Positions 1 to 10,592 of a stretch of DNA of 64,000 bases are shown one piece after another. Position 1 is the first letter of the stretch. Every line of letters begins with the position of its first letter. The translations under genes and the position numbers were made by a program. This DNA comes from Lycorma delicatula. Taxonomy: Eukaryota > Arthropoda > Insecta > Hemiptera > Fulgoridae. The notes below the pieces were generated by a model. It saw only the letters and a program-made list of their open reading frames with translations, was not told where the DNA came from and searched no databases. The DNA is taken from positions 292,417,647 to 292,481,646 of the forward strand of contig NC_134455.1 in assembly GCF_047948215.1 (NCBI RefSeq), read 5' to 3'.

Positions 1-914
1 ATTCAGCATTTTTAGATAACTAAATTTATCTCGCAAACTTTACGCGTAGATTATGGTGTACAAATTTTTAGTTTATAAAAATCTTAAGCTTGAACGGGAT
101 TCTAACCTGGAACTTTTCGTGTAAAAAAGATTAACATTTTGCCACCATTACATTCATTATAGTGTACAATGGTTTTCTATTACACACAAAAAAAAAAAAA
201 AAGTTATATAATAATGTGCTATTTAAAAAAAAAATAAATGTTAAAATATTCTTAGAATCAAATTATTCATGAGTAAGTATAAACAAACCTGACATTCAAT
301 GCGCGTCTAATTTAATTGAGTTGCTAGTGACTCAGTACCGAGTGAAGCTGAGCGAAATGTTAAATTTAATTATAATCTTTTACTCTCTTAAATCTAAATT
401 TATATCTTACACATAATTTGGAAAAAGGATTTTTTTAATTGATTAAAAATTGCTTTACGCTTTTTATAAAATCTTTTTATCATTACTGATACCAGTGTCG
501 AATGGCAGTTTTTCCATGAAAACTGATTCTACATAAAGTGACTAAGATATAAATACATTGCTTTGTTTTATATAATTTCATAAACCTACTTGTTCCATTT
601 CTTGTGTTATAATTAATGTCTAAATTTCTTTTAAAATATGTTTGCTTAGAATTGATTAATTTTTTTTTATAAATAAATATTTCCTTATTCCTACCGTATA
701 TCTAAGTGAGTTTCTTCTACAGTGACATCTTTTAAATTTCTTTTAGATGATAATTCCCGTAACAATAAGTAAGAATAGAATGTATTGACTAATTTATGCG
801 AAATTTTATCAGACCCGCTATCATTAAACTTCTGTTTTTGAGTCATAATCTGCTGTCATTAACGTAGGATCATGTCTTGATAATAATTTTAAAGCCAAAA
901 TATTGAGCTTATTT
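1..914. other. AT-rich non-coding stretch
   Basis: No protein match, RNA gene or convincing repeat boundary was seen here. The stretch near 310-355 is slightly richer in G+C, but neither strand gives a recognisable translation. It may include the 3' untranslated region of the minus-strand LINE relic that ends near 915. Confidence 0.5.
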
Positions 915-1506
915 TTATTTCTTCTATCTTATGGCCGCATTAGGACCAAATAACAATTTCATTTCCTTCTCCTTTGCTGTTTCCTTATCTTGCAGTACTC
1001 TTTCCATCTTTTCTTCATGCATTTTTTCCTTTTCTCTACCACTTTGTTACAGTTCTTTTATCTTTCCTACCTTGTAATCTTTCTATTTTTCGCACTTTTC
1101 GACGATAAAAATCGTTTTCTGTAATTTTATCCTATTTTATGTTGTTTCTTTCTAGATCTTTTTTTTTATATCTTAGATCAAGTTTGTTGTTAACTTATTT
1201 TTCTAAAGGTACTTGAAAATCTGTTTCGTAGACTTGTTGTCATTCTTTCTATATAAGTGCCCAAAGAAAATCATTCTTCTTTTTCTCACCGTTTCCGAAA
1301 ATGTTTTCTACTTTTTATATACTTCATCATTACTTCTTATTTTCCAGCCTTCATTGGTTTTTAGTGGACCCAATATTTTCCTAATAATTCTTCTCTCTAA
1401 CAATTCTAGTTAATCTAATTTATAATTAAGTGCTAGGCATTCACAAGCAAATATACTTATTGTTTTTATTACAATGTTATCATGTGTTATTTGATACGAA
1501 GTTTTT
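915..1506 (-). pseudogene. Non-LTR retrotransposon RT, C-terminal part (split copy, distal segment)
   Basis: Reading the minus strand from 1506 down gives FACECLALNYKLD, then LELLERRIIRKILGP, then KRRMIFFGHLYRKN and a K/R/E-rich tail ending near 915. This order is typical of the post-catalytic thumb and C-terminal region of arthropod LINE reverse transcriptases (a Y/F-A-x-E-x-L-x-L-N motif, an ERRI/LRK-ILGP block and a GHLYRM-like block). Several in-frame stops show it is dead. It continues the RT fragment at 3079-3400, and the two halves are separated by the insertion at 1507-3078. The clade (RTE-like or CR1-like) was not settled by eye. Confidence 0.7.
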
Positions 1507-2154
1507 CTTCCTTGTACGGAAATGTATGAAAATACAGTTGTAATTACATTGATATTTTACTTAACTGGATGATTACTTTAATGAATGAAGAGCAAAACTA
1601 CCTCTAAAAAGACATTTATTTGAATTATTTTTCACTTCCTTGTACGAAGTAAAGGAAATATTGTGATCGCGAAAAATTTCGGTTTCAGATTTCAACGGAA
1701 ATATCCATTTCGATCATCCCTGAATCCATTTTGACTAGTTTCGGCGTCTGCACGTCTGACGTATGTACGTATCTCGCATAACTCAAAAACGATTAGCTGT
1801 ACGATGATGAAATTTTGCATTTAGGACTATTGCAACATCTAGTTGTGCACCTCCCCTTTTGATTGCAATTGACTGAACCAAAACAGTCCAAAAAAGCCAA
1901 AAATTTGGATTTTGAACTTTTTCTTAACTGCATTAATTAACCTCATTGAGAGCTTTTTAACGGTATATCATAAGTGGTACTTATTTTCATTGGTTCCAAA
2001 GTTATAGCCAAATGAAAATTTAATTAATTAAATATTTGGATCTATAAGGCATATCGATTCGAATCAGACTTCACCTCCTTTTTTATTTTTTTAACTTTTT
2101 TTTAAATTTATTTTTTAACATATTTTTTAAATTAAATACGAGTATATTGATTTA

Positions 2155-2290
2155 TTAATGATTATTAACCCGTGATTGTAAAAAAAAATTACAATAAATA
2201 ATTATTCAATAATAACATAAAAAGAAATAAAATTTAATATATTTTTAAAAATGTGTACATGTAATTTAATAGGCATTATTACATATATGT
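2155..2290 (+). repeat. Internal direct repeat, copy 1 (inner element 3' tail)
   Basis: It begins near attattaacc and ends gtacatgtaatttaatag. The second copy at 2918-3040 shows the same order of motifs with scattered substitutions and small gaps. In copy 2 the segment leads straight into the terminal inverted repeat and hairpin. In copy 1 that terminus is missing or diverged. This is best explained as the 3' tails of two related elements. Confidence 0.6.
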
Positions 2291-2439
2291 ATATGTAATA
2301 GAGTTGGTGAAACACCATATTATTTAATATTAATTGAAAATTATAATGTAGAATCGTATTACTTTTAGATTTTCTAATACAATTTCTGTTAAATTTTATT
2401 TAATCATTCTGGAATTTCTGTTTAATTTTATCTAATTAA

Positions 2440-2840
2440 AGTTAACTACAGAGTGGCTGCAAAATAGACTCTCACAAGAACAACATATACACTGAGACAT
2501 ACATGCCCGATCTTTAATAAACTGCAAAAAATTCTTATCTTTTAGTTCATTACTCCTCTGATATTGTCAGTTAATATTCTCCCTAAGTTGATCATCATTT
2601 CGTTTATTTATTTTTTGTTGCCAATCATTTAATCGCTCTTTGGTTTGATGTAATTCTTCAGATCTTAATTTGTGTCCATGTTCTCTAGTTTTAACATTTT
2701 TTCTTTCTTCATATTCATCATCCTCTCTTAATCTTTTTATTCTTTCCTTGATCTTCTCTCGTCCAGTAAAGTTCTATTGCAGTACTCGTTCGTTTATCAT
2801 CCTATTTAATTCATCATTAACATATACGCAGAATGATGTT
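2440..2840 (-). pseudogene. Helitron-type Rep/helicase N-terminal fragment
   Basis: The minus strand reads through a highly charged K/E/R-rich segment (INERVLQ, GREKIKERIKRLRED, RKNVKTREHGHKLRSEEL, TKERLNDWQQKINK). It then reaches FLQFIKDRACMSQCICCSC followed by ESLFCSHSVVNFN. A charged leader followed by a C-x-C-C-x-x-C cluster and an S-x-x-x-F-N segment is what I know from the N-terminus of arthropod Helitron and Helentron polyproteins, upstream of the Rep (HUH) domain. At least two stops are present, and no HUH or helicase motif is seen nearby, so this is a short remnant. Its position inside the 1507-3078 insertion supports the Helentron call for that insertion. Confidence 0.5.
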
Positions 2841-3078
2841 AAAAGTTAATTATGTACAGTTAATGTATACCAGTTATAATAATGTTAATTGTATAAATAA
2901 ATTAATTTTTGATTTGTTAATAATTATTAACCTCCGATTGTAAAAAGATTTTTACGATAAATTAAAATTAAGTAAGTTGTTAATGGAATAAAACTTCATG
3001 TACTTTTCATTTTTTTTAAATGTGTATATGTAATTTAATAGTTGTACAAGAAAGTCATGTGGTTTCCACATCAGATTT

Positions 3079-3400
3079 TTTATTATAGATATTCTAAGTC
3101 AGACCATACGCTTCGTGCATTCTATAAATCCTATCATCTATTGCGGATTTCTCCAAACCATTTTCTTTGATTGCCTCTCCTAGATGTAATGTTTTACCTT
3201 TTCTATGGGATTGATATTTGTTAAAAAAAAATCTAGATTCATTCTTAATGTTGGACATGAAATTAGTTTTTGTACAGAAATTCCTAAACCTGTTTTACTA
3301 GCTATTTCTTCTAAAAGATTAATTTGTGATGCCGCTTCTGTTAGATGTTCGGAAAGTACATGACAAAATCATCTGCTAATGCTAGGCAGTTTAATTCATG
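3079..3400 (-). pseudogene. Non-LTR retrotransposon RT, catalytic segment (split copy, proximal segment)
   Basis: The minus strand gives LNCLALADDFVMYFPNI, a good match to RT motif C (the A-D-D catalytic pair, about 3349-3390). About 250 bases on, and with frame slips, it gives the block AIDDRIYRMHEAYGLT and then NIYNKK at the insertion border. The frame resumes at 1506 with FVSNNT and FACECLALNYK, so the two pieces form one element. Similarity upstream of 3400 towards 3680 was not secure. The copy is broken by stops. Confidence 0.7.
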
Positions 3401-3780
3401 AGATTTATTATTATTCCCCAATTTTTTTTTTTAAATATTACTCACATGCCCATTCCTAGAGAAGTTACCATATCAGCCATCATAATTAAGAAATTGGCTA
3501 GTAATGTTTGTTTTATAGTTCAATTACCTACTATGACAGTAACTGTACATCAGTATAGCCTTCAAAAAAAAAGTCGCCAATGCCCGCATGGGATCAATCC
3601 CACCAAACAATTTACAACTAATCTTCAAACAGCTGTACTTATAATTAAAATAATCATGACTTTTGATAATAACAATAGGATTAGATAATTTTAAACAAAA
3701 TTTTACACATTCATAAAAATATCACTTTTCATTATTTTTTTTTATCTTCAAGAAACAACAATTATTATTTAAATTACCCT
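3401..3780. other. Probable further LINE remnant, unassigned
   Basis: A plus-strand open frame of 96 codons (3398-3688) covers this stretch, but its translation has no recognisable domain. It probably lies opposite decayed RT sequence of the minus-strand LINE. Minus-strand frames here gave no clear RT motif A or B. Confidence 0.3.
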
Positions 3781-5770
3781 TTTTTCCCCGCCTCGCAAGG
3801 TCGCACCCGCATTTAATCATTAAATAGCCCTGGGAGGTGACATTGCCTCTAGCCAATCAGGCGGCCACGCCATGCCGTTCCCAGCAGCACCGCCTGAATA
3901 ACCAGGACTCGATCTTTCTCTTCTGCCTTTCTTCTAGCTCCCCCCCCCCCCCAAAGGGGGTCACCAGAACTGTGGTCTTTTGATCCCTACCTATCTTTCC
4001 AGGAGTCCCCTTTCACTCATCGAGAGTGGAACACTATCGAGGCATTTCACGGGGAGAGGCATTTTCTCGGGACATTTCACTTCTCCTGAAAGGGGCTGTC
4101 TGCCTGCCCTATTCTACCGAAGTAGTTGTCTTCCATGTTGTTCCTTCCCCCATAGTATCCTTGAAGCAAACTCCGCCGCCACCAACCACTAATGCCTCTC
4201 TCCCTCGAGCGTGAAATCCAGGCATGTTGTTCAGCGTCAGGTTTTTCACTCCCATCTGGGTCTATTTCTCACAGTCGAAGAAGGTATGTTCCGTGTGTCC
4301 TCCTCTCCAGGGTAGACACACCCGGAATCCTCCCTTAGTTTGGAGGTATTCGCCAAACTCGCCGCGACCCGTGAGAAGCTGTGTTAGGTGGTATCCCACC
4401 TCCTCATGCCTCCTGTAGTACCACGGCGCAATCCTCCGCACCAGTCTCCAGATCCATCTTCCCTTCTCCGACCTATCCCAGAGGTTCTACCGCTCCTCCA
4501 TCATTGTTCCTCGGACTGCCTAGCTTCACGCCTTTGTGACTCTGGATCCTTATCTCAACTGTTAAGATTTACCGGAGGGAGCCCGGCCAGTACTCGGACC
4601 GCCTCCCCCGAAACCATCCTGTAAGCTGCTGTTACCCCCAGCGTTCCTTCGAAATCGGACGGCTGCACCCCACGCTGGCGCAGTATACAGCACAGTTGAG
4701 GCGGTCACCGACATTATTCACCTCCTAGTTGATGTCTCAGGAGTTCCAGTCCTGGATATTATCCTGCCTAACGCAGCTGCAGTATTCTCCGCCTTCTGAA
4801 CAACATACTGGACATTCTCTCCAAAGTTCCCCTAGCTGATAAGCCATACTCCGAGGTATTTTGCACTCCCGGTCTGCTTCACCAAAGTACCATCCACGTT
4901 TAGGGTGATCTCTCTTAGCCTCCTTCTCACAGCCAGACAAGAAGTCCAGTCTTATCTGGCGCCAATCTGAGACCCTTTGAATTCAGCCGTGGGCTGACTA
5001 ACCTTATGGCAGCATTGCCCATTTCCTCTACCTCTCGCTTACTAGACCCTGAAACCAAGAGCACAAGGTCGTCAGCGTAAACCACGACTTCCGTGTCCCA
5101 GGGTACACCAAAAGCAGCAGCTCGTCAAACACAACATCCAAAGGAGGAACCCCAGCACAGAACCCTGCGGTACCCCTCCTTGTATTTAGAAGAGTCGTAG
5201 CCGACATCACCTCCACTGTTACTTTCATCTCATGAAAGTAGCCTTTCAGCACAGCTCTCAGGTACACACTAACAGTTACAGTGCCTCCATAACTGCCGGC
5301 CAGAGAATGCTGTTAAAGGCATTCCTGACGTCTAGCATCAACACCACCGGAATGCGCCTTCGACGCCAGTTTCCCGCTGTCCTTTCTCTGGTCCATGAAA
5401 TCACCCTCTCGATGGCATCTACCGTTGCTCCCCGTTGCCTCCAACTCCTCCTTCAGCAGATAAGCCAGGAGTCTTTCAAACACCTTCCCCGTTGTGAAGA
5501 ATAAAAACAACAGGCGGAATCCTCCTGGCTCGCCTGTCTGAGTGTCCGGTTTTTGGAAGGAGCATCAACCTGGCCTCTTTCCAGCAAGTCGGGAACTTCC
5601 CCTGTTGTAGTTTCATTCATCGCCTCGAGAACCGGCCAGAGATGGCGCTCCACAAAGCTCTTCACTATCACCCCCTATATCCCAACCGGTCCTGGACTCT
5701 TCTTTGGGTTTATTTCCCTTGCCGCTTGCTGCAGTTTGCCCGTAGTGAACCTACGTAAATTACCCTAGAC
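3781..5770 (-). pseudogene. R1-clade LINE, ORF2 RT to C-terminus plus 3' UTR, 5'-truncated
   Basis: This GC-richer block reads on the minus strand as ORF2 of an R1-clade element. In order it shows an INPKKSPGPVGI block (the S-P-G-P-D-G RT start, about 5680-5720), GVPQGSVLG (RT motif B, near 5160), VYADDLVLLVSG (motif C, 5068-5079), LNVDGT and KYLGVWL-like thumb blocks, GRWIWRLVRRIAPW, HLTQLLTGRGEF, and a C-terminal zinc-knuckle-like CLPWRGGHTEHTFFDC (about 4280-4320). Many frameshifts mean no single frame carries it. Below about 4210 lies a long GC-rich 3' UTR with a poly-C run at 3941-3953. The 3' end is near 3781, where the sequence turns AT-rich. The 5' side stops at the start of the RT domain, a usual 5' truncation. 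Plus-strand frames here are antisense shadows. Confidence 0.85.
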
Positions 5771-6949
5771 TACGTGAAAATCACTTTGAACTTGATGCGT
5801 TTTCGTTAGCTTGACATCGATGTTAAATTTAATTTTCTAAACTTGTATTACGCCATATTTAAAATTAATTTTAATTATGGTGTTTGTTATGCGTTTTTCT
5901 CTCGTATAAGAAATCGTACTAACATAATGCTTTATTTGGTAATAATTATACTCGGGGTTTAAAATGTTACACTAAAAATTAATAAATGTAAGCTAAATTT
6001 AAATATATATATATATATTCAGTTAATAATTAAATAAAATTTTATGTATTTTTAAAATAAACTTTAAGTCATAATAATGAAAATGACATATTTATATCTA
6101 AAGAAAGTATTTAAAACATAGATTCCAGTAAATTTTATTTATTTATTATTTTATCAGCATAATTCATGAAAAACGAAACCTACTGATTGAAATTTAATAC
6201 ATTTGAAGATGTAAACGCTATTTTGAATTATTATTTTATTTTTAAATTGTTTTTTATATTATTTAAATGACGCATATATTACCCTTAATAATATCTAGGA
6301 TTTAAAAGAAAACAAGAATAAAACCCTACTACCAATTAATTAATTATAATCAATTTTAACCAAATTATTTTTAAAAAATGTTGCTGTCGCAAAAAGGTTT
6401 CATTCTACTCGTACATAATAATATATAAAATAACTTCAAGAATATGTACCATTAATAATTAATTAAACATAAAGGAAAATAAAAAAAATAAATTCTGACT
6501 AAAGCGCATGTTAATTATTTTAAAAATAAACACATGAAATAATAATAATAGGATACTCGTATTACTATAATTATTCTTAGATACATGAAGTTATTAAATG
6601 TAAAAAAAACTACAAAATAATTCACAATTCAGAAGGCGTTATTGAAAATTATTTGAATACATATGTATAAGTTAAACGGGATGTAGATAATTCAAGGTAT
6701 TCTTTAATTTGTATTATTTTATAATTTATCAACACAGTAGTAATATTGTTTCTGTAATTGAAAATCATTTAATTTATTTTAAATAGATCAGTGGAAAAAG
6801 TTTTAAAAAGTTCTATAATTTATTATAAATGACAACGGTACTAATAATGTATTTTCTCGTAAACCAAAGTATTGTGTTAAGTTAGACGTAAATACTTAAT
6901 GTTATCTGGTTTGGTAGAGGTTCAATATATGTTTTTTTAAAGAATAAAT
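5771..6949. other. AT-rich non-coding stretch
   Basis: Strongly AT-rich with a short (AT)n run near 6004-6019. No protein similarity or boundary motif was seen on either strand. Confidence 0.6.
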
Positions 6950-7390
6950 TACTATTTTTTTTTCAAAGACTTAGTTACATTCATTAATCTAAACTCGGGA
7001 ATAAGTTAATATTTTTAATCTTCTAAATATTGGTTTACAAGATTCATACTTTCGTACAGTTGAAACTTTTACAATAGCTTTTAAAGCCAATTTTTGTACC
7101 TTACAAACTTGTTCTGCCTTTTTGACGGAGACCCAAGAGAAGATATTATACTTTAGACGAAAATATATAAGCGTGAAAATTGTTCAGTAATGATGACAAT
7201 CTCAGCCTTTTAACGAGGTTGTTTCAAAGCGAAAGAGTACATTTTGATTTTTTTACAAATGAAATCAGTTTGATCATTCATCGAGAACTTTTCATCTAAG
7301 ACACCCAGAAATTTTGCTTTATGGTAACTAAAATATATCTTATCATTAATGAGAATTTTGTTCACTTAATCAGCAATGTTGCGTCTACAT
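6950..7390 (-). pseudogene. LINE reverse transcriptase thumb/C-terminal relic (Jockey/CR1-like)
   Basis: The minus strand reads KAKFLGVLDEKFSMNDQTDFICKK, then KMYSFALKQ, SIISSLGSPSKRQNKFV and, after further stops, a degraded tail. The order K-F-L-G-V-x-D-E-K-L, I-x-F-I-C-K-K-I, F-A-L-K-Q, then a W-G-x-S-S-K block is characteristic of the region after the YADD motif in Jockey/CR1-type RTs. The catalytic part is missing. The copy is short and stop-ridden, and unrelated in sequence to the LINE at 0.9-3.4 kb and to the R1 copy at 3.8 kb. Confidence 0.55.
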
Positions 7391-8829
7391 GAAAAAGTAA
7401 ATATAAATATTTGTTTTCCTTAAAAATAATTTTCTTTTTTAAGGAAAGGAAGAATATATATTATTTCTTATGGCGAAATGTTCTAATTTGAAAAGCTGTA
7501 AGGGTTTTAGAAATACTGTATAATACACATTTATATTCTTATCTATAAATGCCTAATGTTACTTATAAAACAGAAAGAATAATAATTTATTAATAAATAT
7601 AATTTTTTTTTTTTAATTCAATAACTTTAGCAATATTAATTATAACAAACAAAATTTGTTTAATTATTATTTTTTTTTTTTTTGGATAAAATTTCCCACA
7701 CACCTTCAAAGAACACCTAGCGACTTAGTTATATTTGAAATTAATTATGCGTATTATATAATTTTCATATATGTTGATGTGTTATGAACTTATCACATTT
7801 ATTTCGGTATATTTACTATTATTTCTAGTAAATAAATTATAATTTGTTAACATTATAATTAATTTTATTCAAAGAAAAAGATATTTGTAAGGTTTTTTTA
7901 AATAAATTTGAAATTAGAAACAAATAAACGCTAAAAAATCGTGCACAACCGAAACAATTTAAAACTAGTTGAGAATTTTGATTATTAAACAGTCGTGATG
8001 GTAACTGAGGAATTAATATTAAAACAAACGCAAATTCTTAATAAAAATATTAAAAAATTATGATAAAATAACTTAATAATTATAACAATAAAAAGAAGTT
8101 TAATATCACCTGCGCTTATAAAAATAGCTGTTGAACAAATTCGGTATCACTATGTGGTATCGTTCTAAAGTAATTCAAGTCAAATTCGTAAATTTAGCCT
8201 AGAGGTAGTCTAAACCATTGACTTTATTTTTGTTATTTGTGTTAAAAATAAAAAGTGGAAATTCTAATGTATTTAAAACTTATCCGAAAAAATTTTGGAA
8301 TTCTCGCCCTTATTTCAATGATTAAAAATCGTTGTAAATGTTTGTTAGATTCGTCTTAACGAAGGAATTTTAGTTAATGAACCGATTAAGCCTCTAGAGA
8401 GACATTTACTCAACCCGTGTACACAAACCGTCTCTGTTCTTTATAAATTTATTCTAATCATAAATTTTAAATTACTGTGACAGTGTGATAAAATGAAAAT
8501 TTTTATTTAATAATTGTGCAGTAATTGTGACTTAACTGTTTTTTAACTAATGTTTCCGTAAACATCATCAATATGAGATAATCCCGATGAAAAATTCGTA
8601 ATATGCTGTTTAGTATTTGAAGGAGCAGTAAGAATAACACTTTGTATTTCTCCCACAATACTCACATAGTATTTATAAGTATAATAAAGCGTTTCAATGT
8701 GAGCAACTTCAAACGGGCCCCGAATTGTCATTTATAACTGCCGCCTGTATCACGATTATAGTGCTATTATCGGTATTAGCACTACTATTGATTGTCTCTG
8801 TTATTCTTTTATTTTTATTTTTTTTTTGC
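7391..8829. other. AT-rich stretch; one unassigned 62-codon minus frame
   Basis: Mostly AT-rich. The minus frame 8731-8543 (starting MTIRGPFEVAHIETLYY) has a protein-like composition and lies in slightly GC-richer sequence, but I do not recognise it and see no adjoining splice signals or domain. Homopolymer T runs occur near 7603, 7671 and 8819. Confidence 0.4.
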
Positions 8830-9190
8830 AAGGAGAACATATTCATACTCAATGTAATATATTTTGCCTAATAACTAAATTATTACAAAATGCCTTATTC
8901 TGTTCTGGAAAGAATCGTTACAGTAGAAGCTGAAGCCGTTCAAGATCCTGTCTGCAACATTTTGCATTGGGTGTCTCTCAATATGATTACTCGAGAAAAA
9001 TGTATTGATGAACAGGACGCTCAGTTCTAACATCTTCTGTAAAAATAAATAATTTTCATTAATAAATGAAGTATCAAGGTTTTTTATGTTTTATTTCTTT
9101 TATTTGTTCATAAAATCATTATGAGATGGTTGTTCGGCGAAACATTTGCAGCGTACCGGTTTTAAGTAGTTCACTCTAGTATAACTACTG
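8830..9190 (+). mobile_element. Internally deleted Tc1/mariner-like transposon copy
   Basis: A 47-codon frame (8890-9030) begins MPYSVLERIVTVEAEA and runs without transition into VCNILHWVSLNMITREKCI, ending DEQDAQF before a stop. After that stop the frame continues HLL and a second stop (9040-9042). The start resembles the N-terminus and the end the C-terminus (R-x-x-x-C-I ... F-Q-H-L-L) of an arthropod DDE transposase, so nearly all of the HTH and DDE core is gone. Flanks match the larger copy downstream: an upstream catattcatactcaatgtaata block, and downstream a ggttttaagtagttca block. It is a deletion derivative of the family seen at 9.6-10.6 kb. Confidence 0.6.
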
Positions 9191-9603
9191 TGGTATACAG
9201 ACTCTCTTTGTGCAAACGTTAATCATATCCTAATTTTTTTGTGTTCCTTTATCTGCCTGTCTGCAAAACTTCAGTCTAACAGTATTATATACGATTATAT
9301 GACCAACATAAATAAATTATTTTTTATATGTATATACTCGTAAAAGGCGTTATTAAAATTTTTTCTTCTACCTTGATTTTAGTTTTTTATTCAGATTTTT
9401 ATTCAGTTTCATTAGTTTTTATTCAGGCTGAAACTTACCTGAACAAAAACTAAGTTATTACCTCGCCTGAATAAATCTCTTTCAAGAAAGAAAGACATTT
9501 ATTTTATATTGTATGAAAATTACTGTTCTTCTCTGTGTCTTATATATGTTCATACTTCAGTGCAATATAGTTTCATTCTTTACAATCAATTGTGTTTTCT
9601 AAA

Positions 9604-10592
9604 ATGCCTTATTTGGTCCAGGGTTGCTGTAGTATAAGCTAATGAGTTCTGGATCCTTTCAAGAAAGACTTCAAGTATTTGCGGAAAAATTTCTGAATAC
9701 CAGTATTCCAGCAAAGAGTAACATACATAAATTGGTTAAAAAAAAAAGATCTACTATGTCAGTTTCAAACGCAAAACGAAGTAGGCAACCTTCCATCTAC
9801 AAAAGGTACTGCCAATTTTCAGAGAAGAATTTCTACCAGTTTAATGAAATCATTACAAGTTATACAAACAATGTGGTGTAAAATACACATCTTTTCATAA
9901 GATTTAAATGTGAAACCAATTTGTGCAGTAACTTAAAAAACAGACGAACTGAAACATTCCAATTATTATGACTGGCTTCTCAACAACATTGTCATTGGAT
10001 AGATAAACACGATGCTCTATTTCATGTCAAAAGAGTCATGGTTTTATTTATCTGGGCATGTTAAATTGCATAACACCAGGAATAGGATGACTGAAAATCT
10101 TCACCAGTTGTTTTGAGTGTTCATTTCACTATGATAAAATTGGTATATAATGTGCTCTTTCTATTAATCATATGCTAAAGCCAATATCTTTCTAATGGAT
10201 TGTCAATACAAAAGTGTATCATGCTATTTTCAAAGAATTCATGCTCAGTTAACAGATCAAGAAAGAGTACTGCTTCTTCTAGAAAATTGAAGCTACATGT
10301 CATACATCAAATGATTCACTAACACATGTTCAGGCAGCTTTTACATATGAACAAAGGGTATTGGCTTCCATGTTCCCAAGATTTGACAAGGTGCAATTTT
10401 ATTCTTTGAGGTGTTTTGAAGGACAAAGTTTATGAATAAAATTCCCATACTATCAATGAATTGAAGATGAACATTCAACAAAAAATCGACGGCATTGACA
10501 ACATCCTTTTGTGCCAACTGACACTCAGTATCGTCGCTATAGTATAAAAGTGCATCACTTCACAGGGCAGTCACTTTAAACATATTTTGTGC
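9604..10592 (+). pseudogene. Decayed Tc1/mariner-like (HTH + DDE) transposase
   Basis: It starts MPYLVQ at 9604. After a frameshift it gives the helix-turn-helix part (ERLQVFAEKF, then PAKSNIHKLVKKKRSTMSVS and NAKRSRQPS, 9642-9800). The DDE part follows as NNIV, MLYFMSKESWFYLSGHVK, LHNTRN, DKIG with CALS, EATCHTSND and, near the end, GSHFKHIL (to about 10589). The expected first catalytic aspartate is lysine (the D-E-S-W position reads K-E-S-W), and the D-G-A-T block reads I-E-A-T, so the active site is lost as well as the frame. The architecture fits the widespread insect transposase family with an HTH N-terminus (DUF4817-like) and DDE_3 core. Flanks resemble the deleted copy at 8.8-9.2 kb. 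Confidence 0.7.

Larger units (their letters stand above)
1507..3078 (+). mobile_element. Helentron/Helitron-like insertion, probably two nested copies
   Basis: The insertion interrupts a LINE reading frame at 1506/3079. Its left end carries cttccttgtac (1509-1519), and the same motif recurs at 1635-1645. Near the right end is the near-complement gtacaagaaagt (3043-3054), followed at once by a short hairpin, atgtggtttccacat (3057-3071). An inverted repeat whose 3' copy lies just inside a terminal hairpin is the asymmetric layout described for Helentron (Helitron2) elements. A roughly 130-bp segment appears twice (about 2145-2290 and 2905-3040), both copies ending gtayatgtaatttaatag. That suggests an inner non-autonomous copy (about 1633-2290) inside an outer one. 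A Helitron Rep-like coding fragment sits between the two repeats. The repeats and hairpin are visible; the Helentron class and the nesting are inferred. Confidence 0.55.

Noticed and set aside
3980..5768. Plus-strand open frames over the R1 block
   Set aside because: They are antisense shadows of the minus-strand ORF2, which has clear RT and C-terminal motifs.
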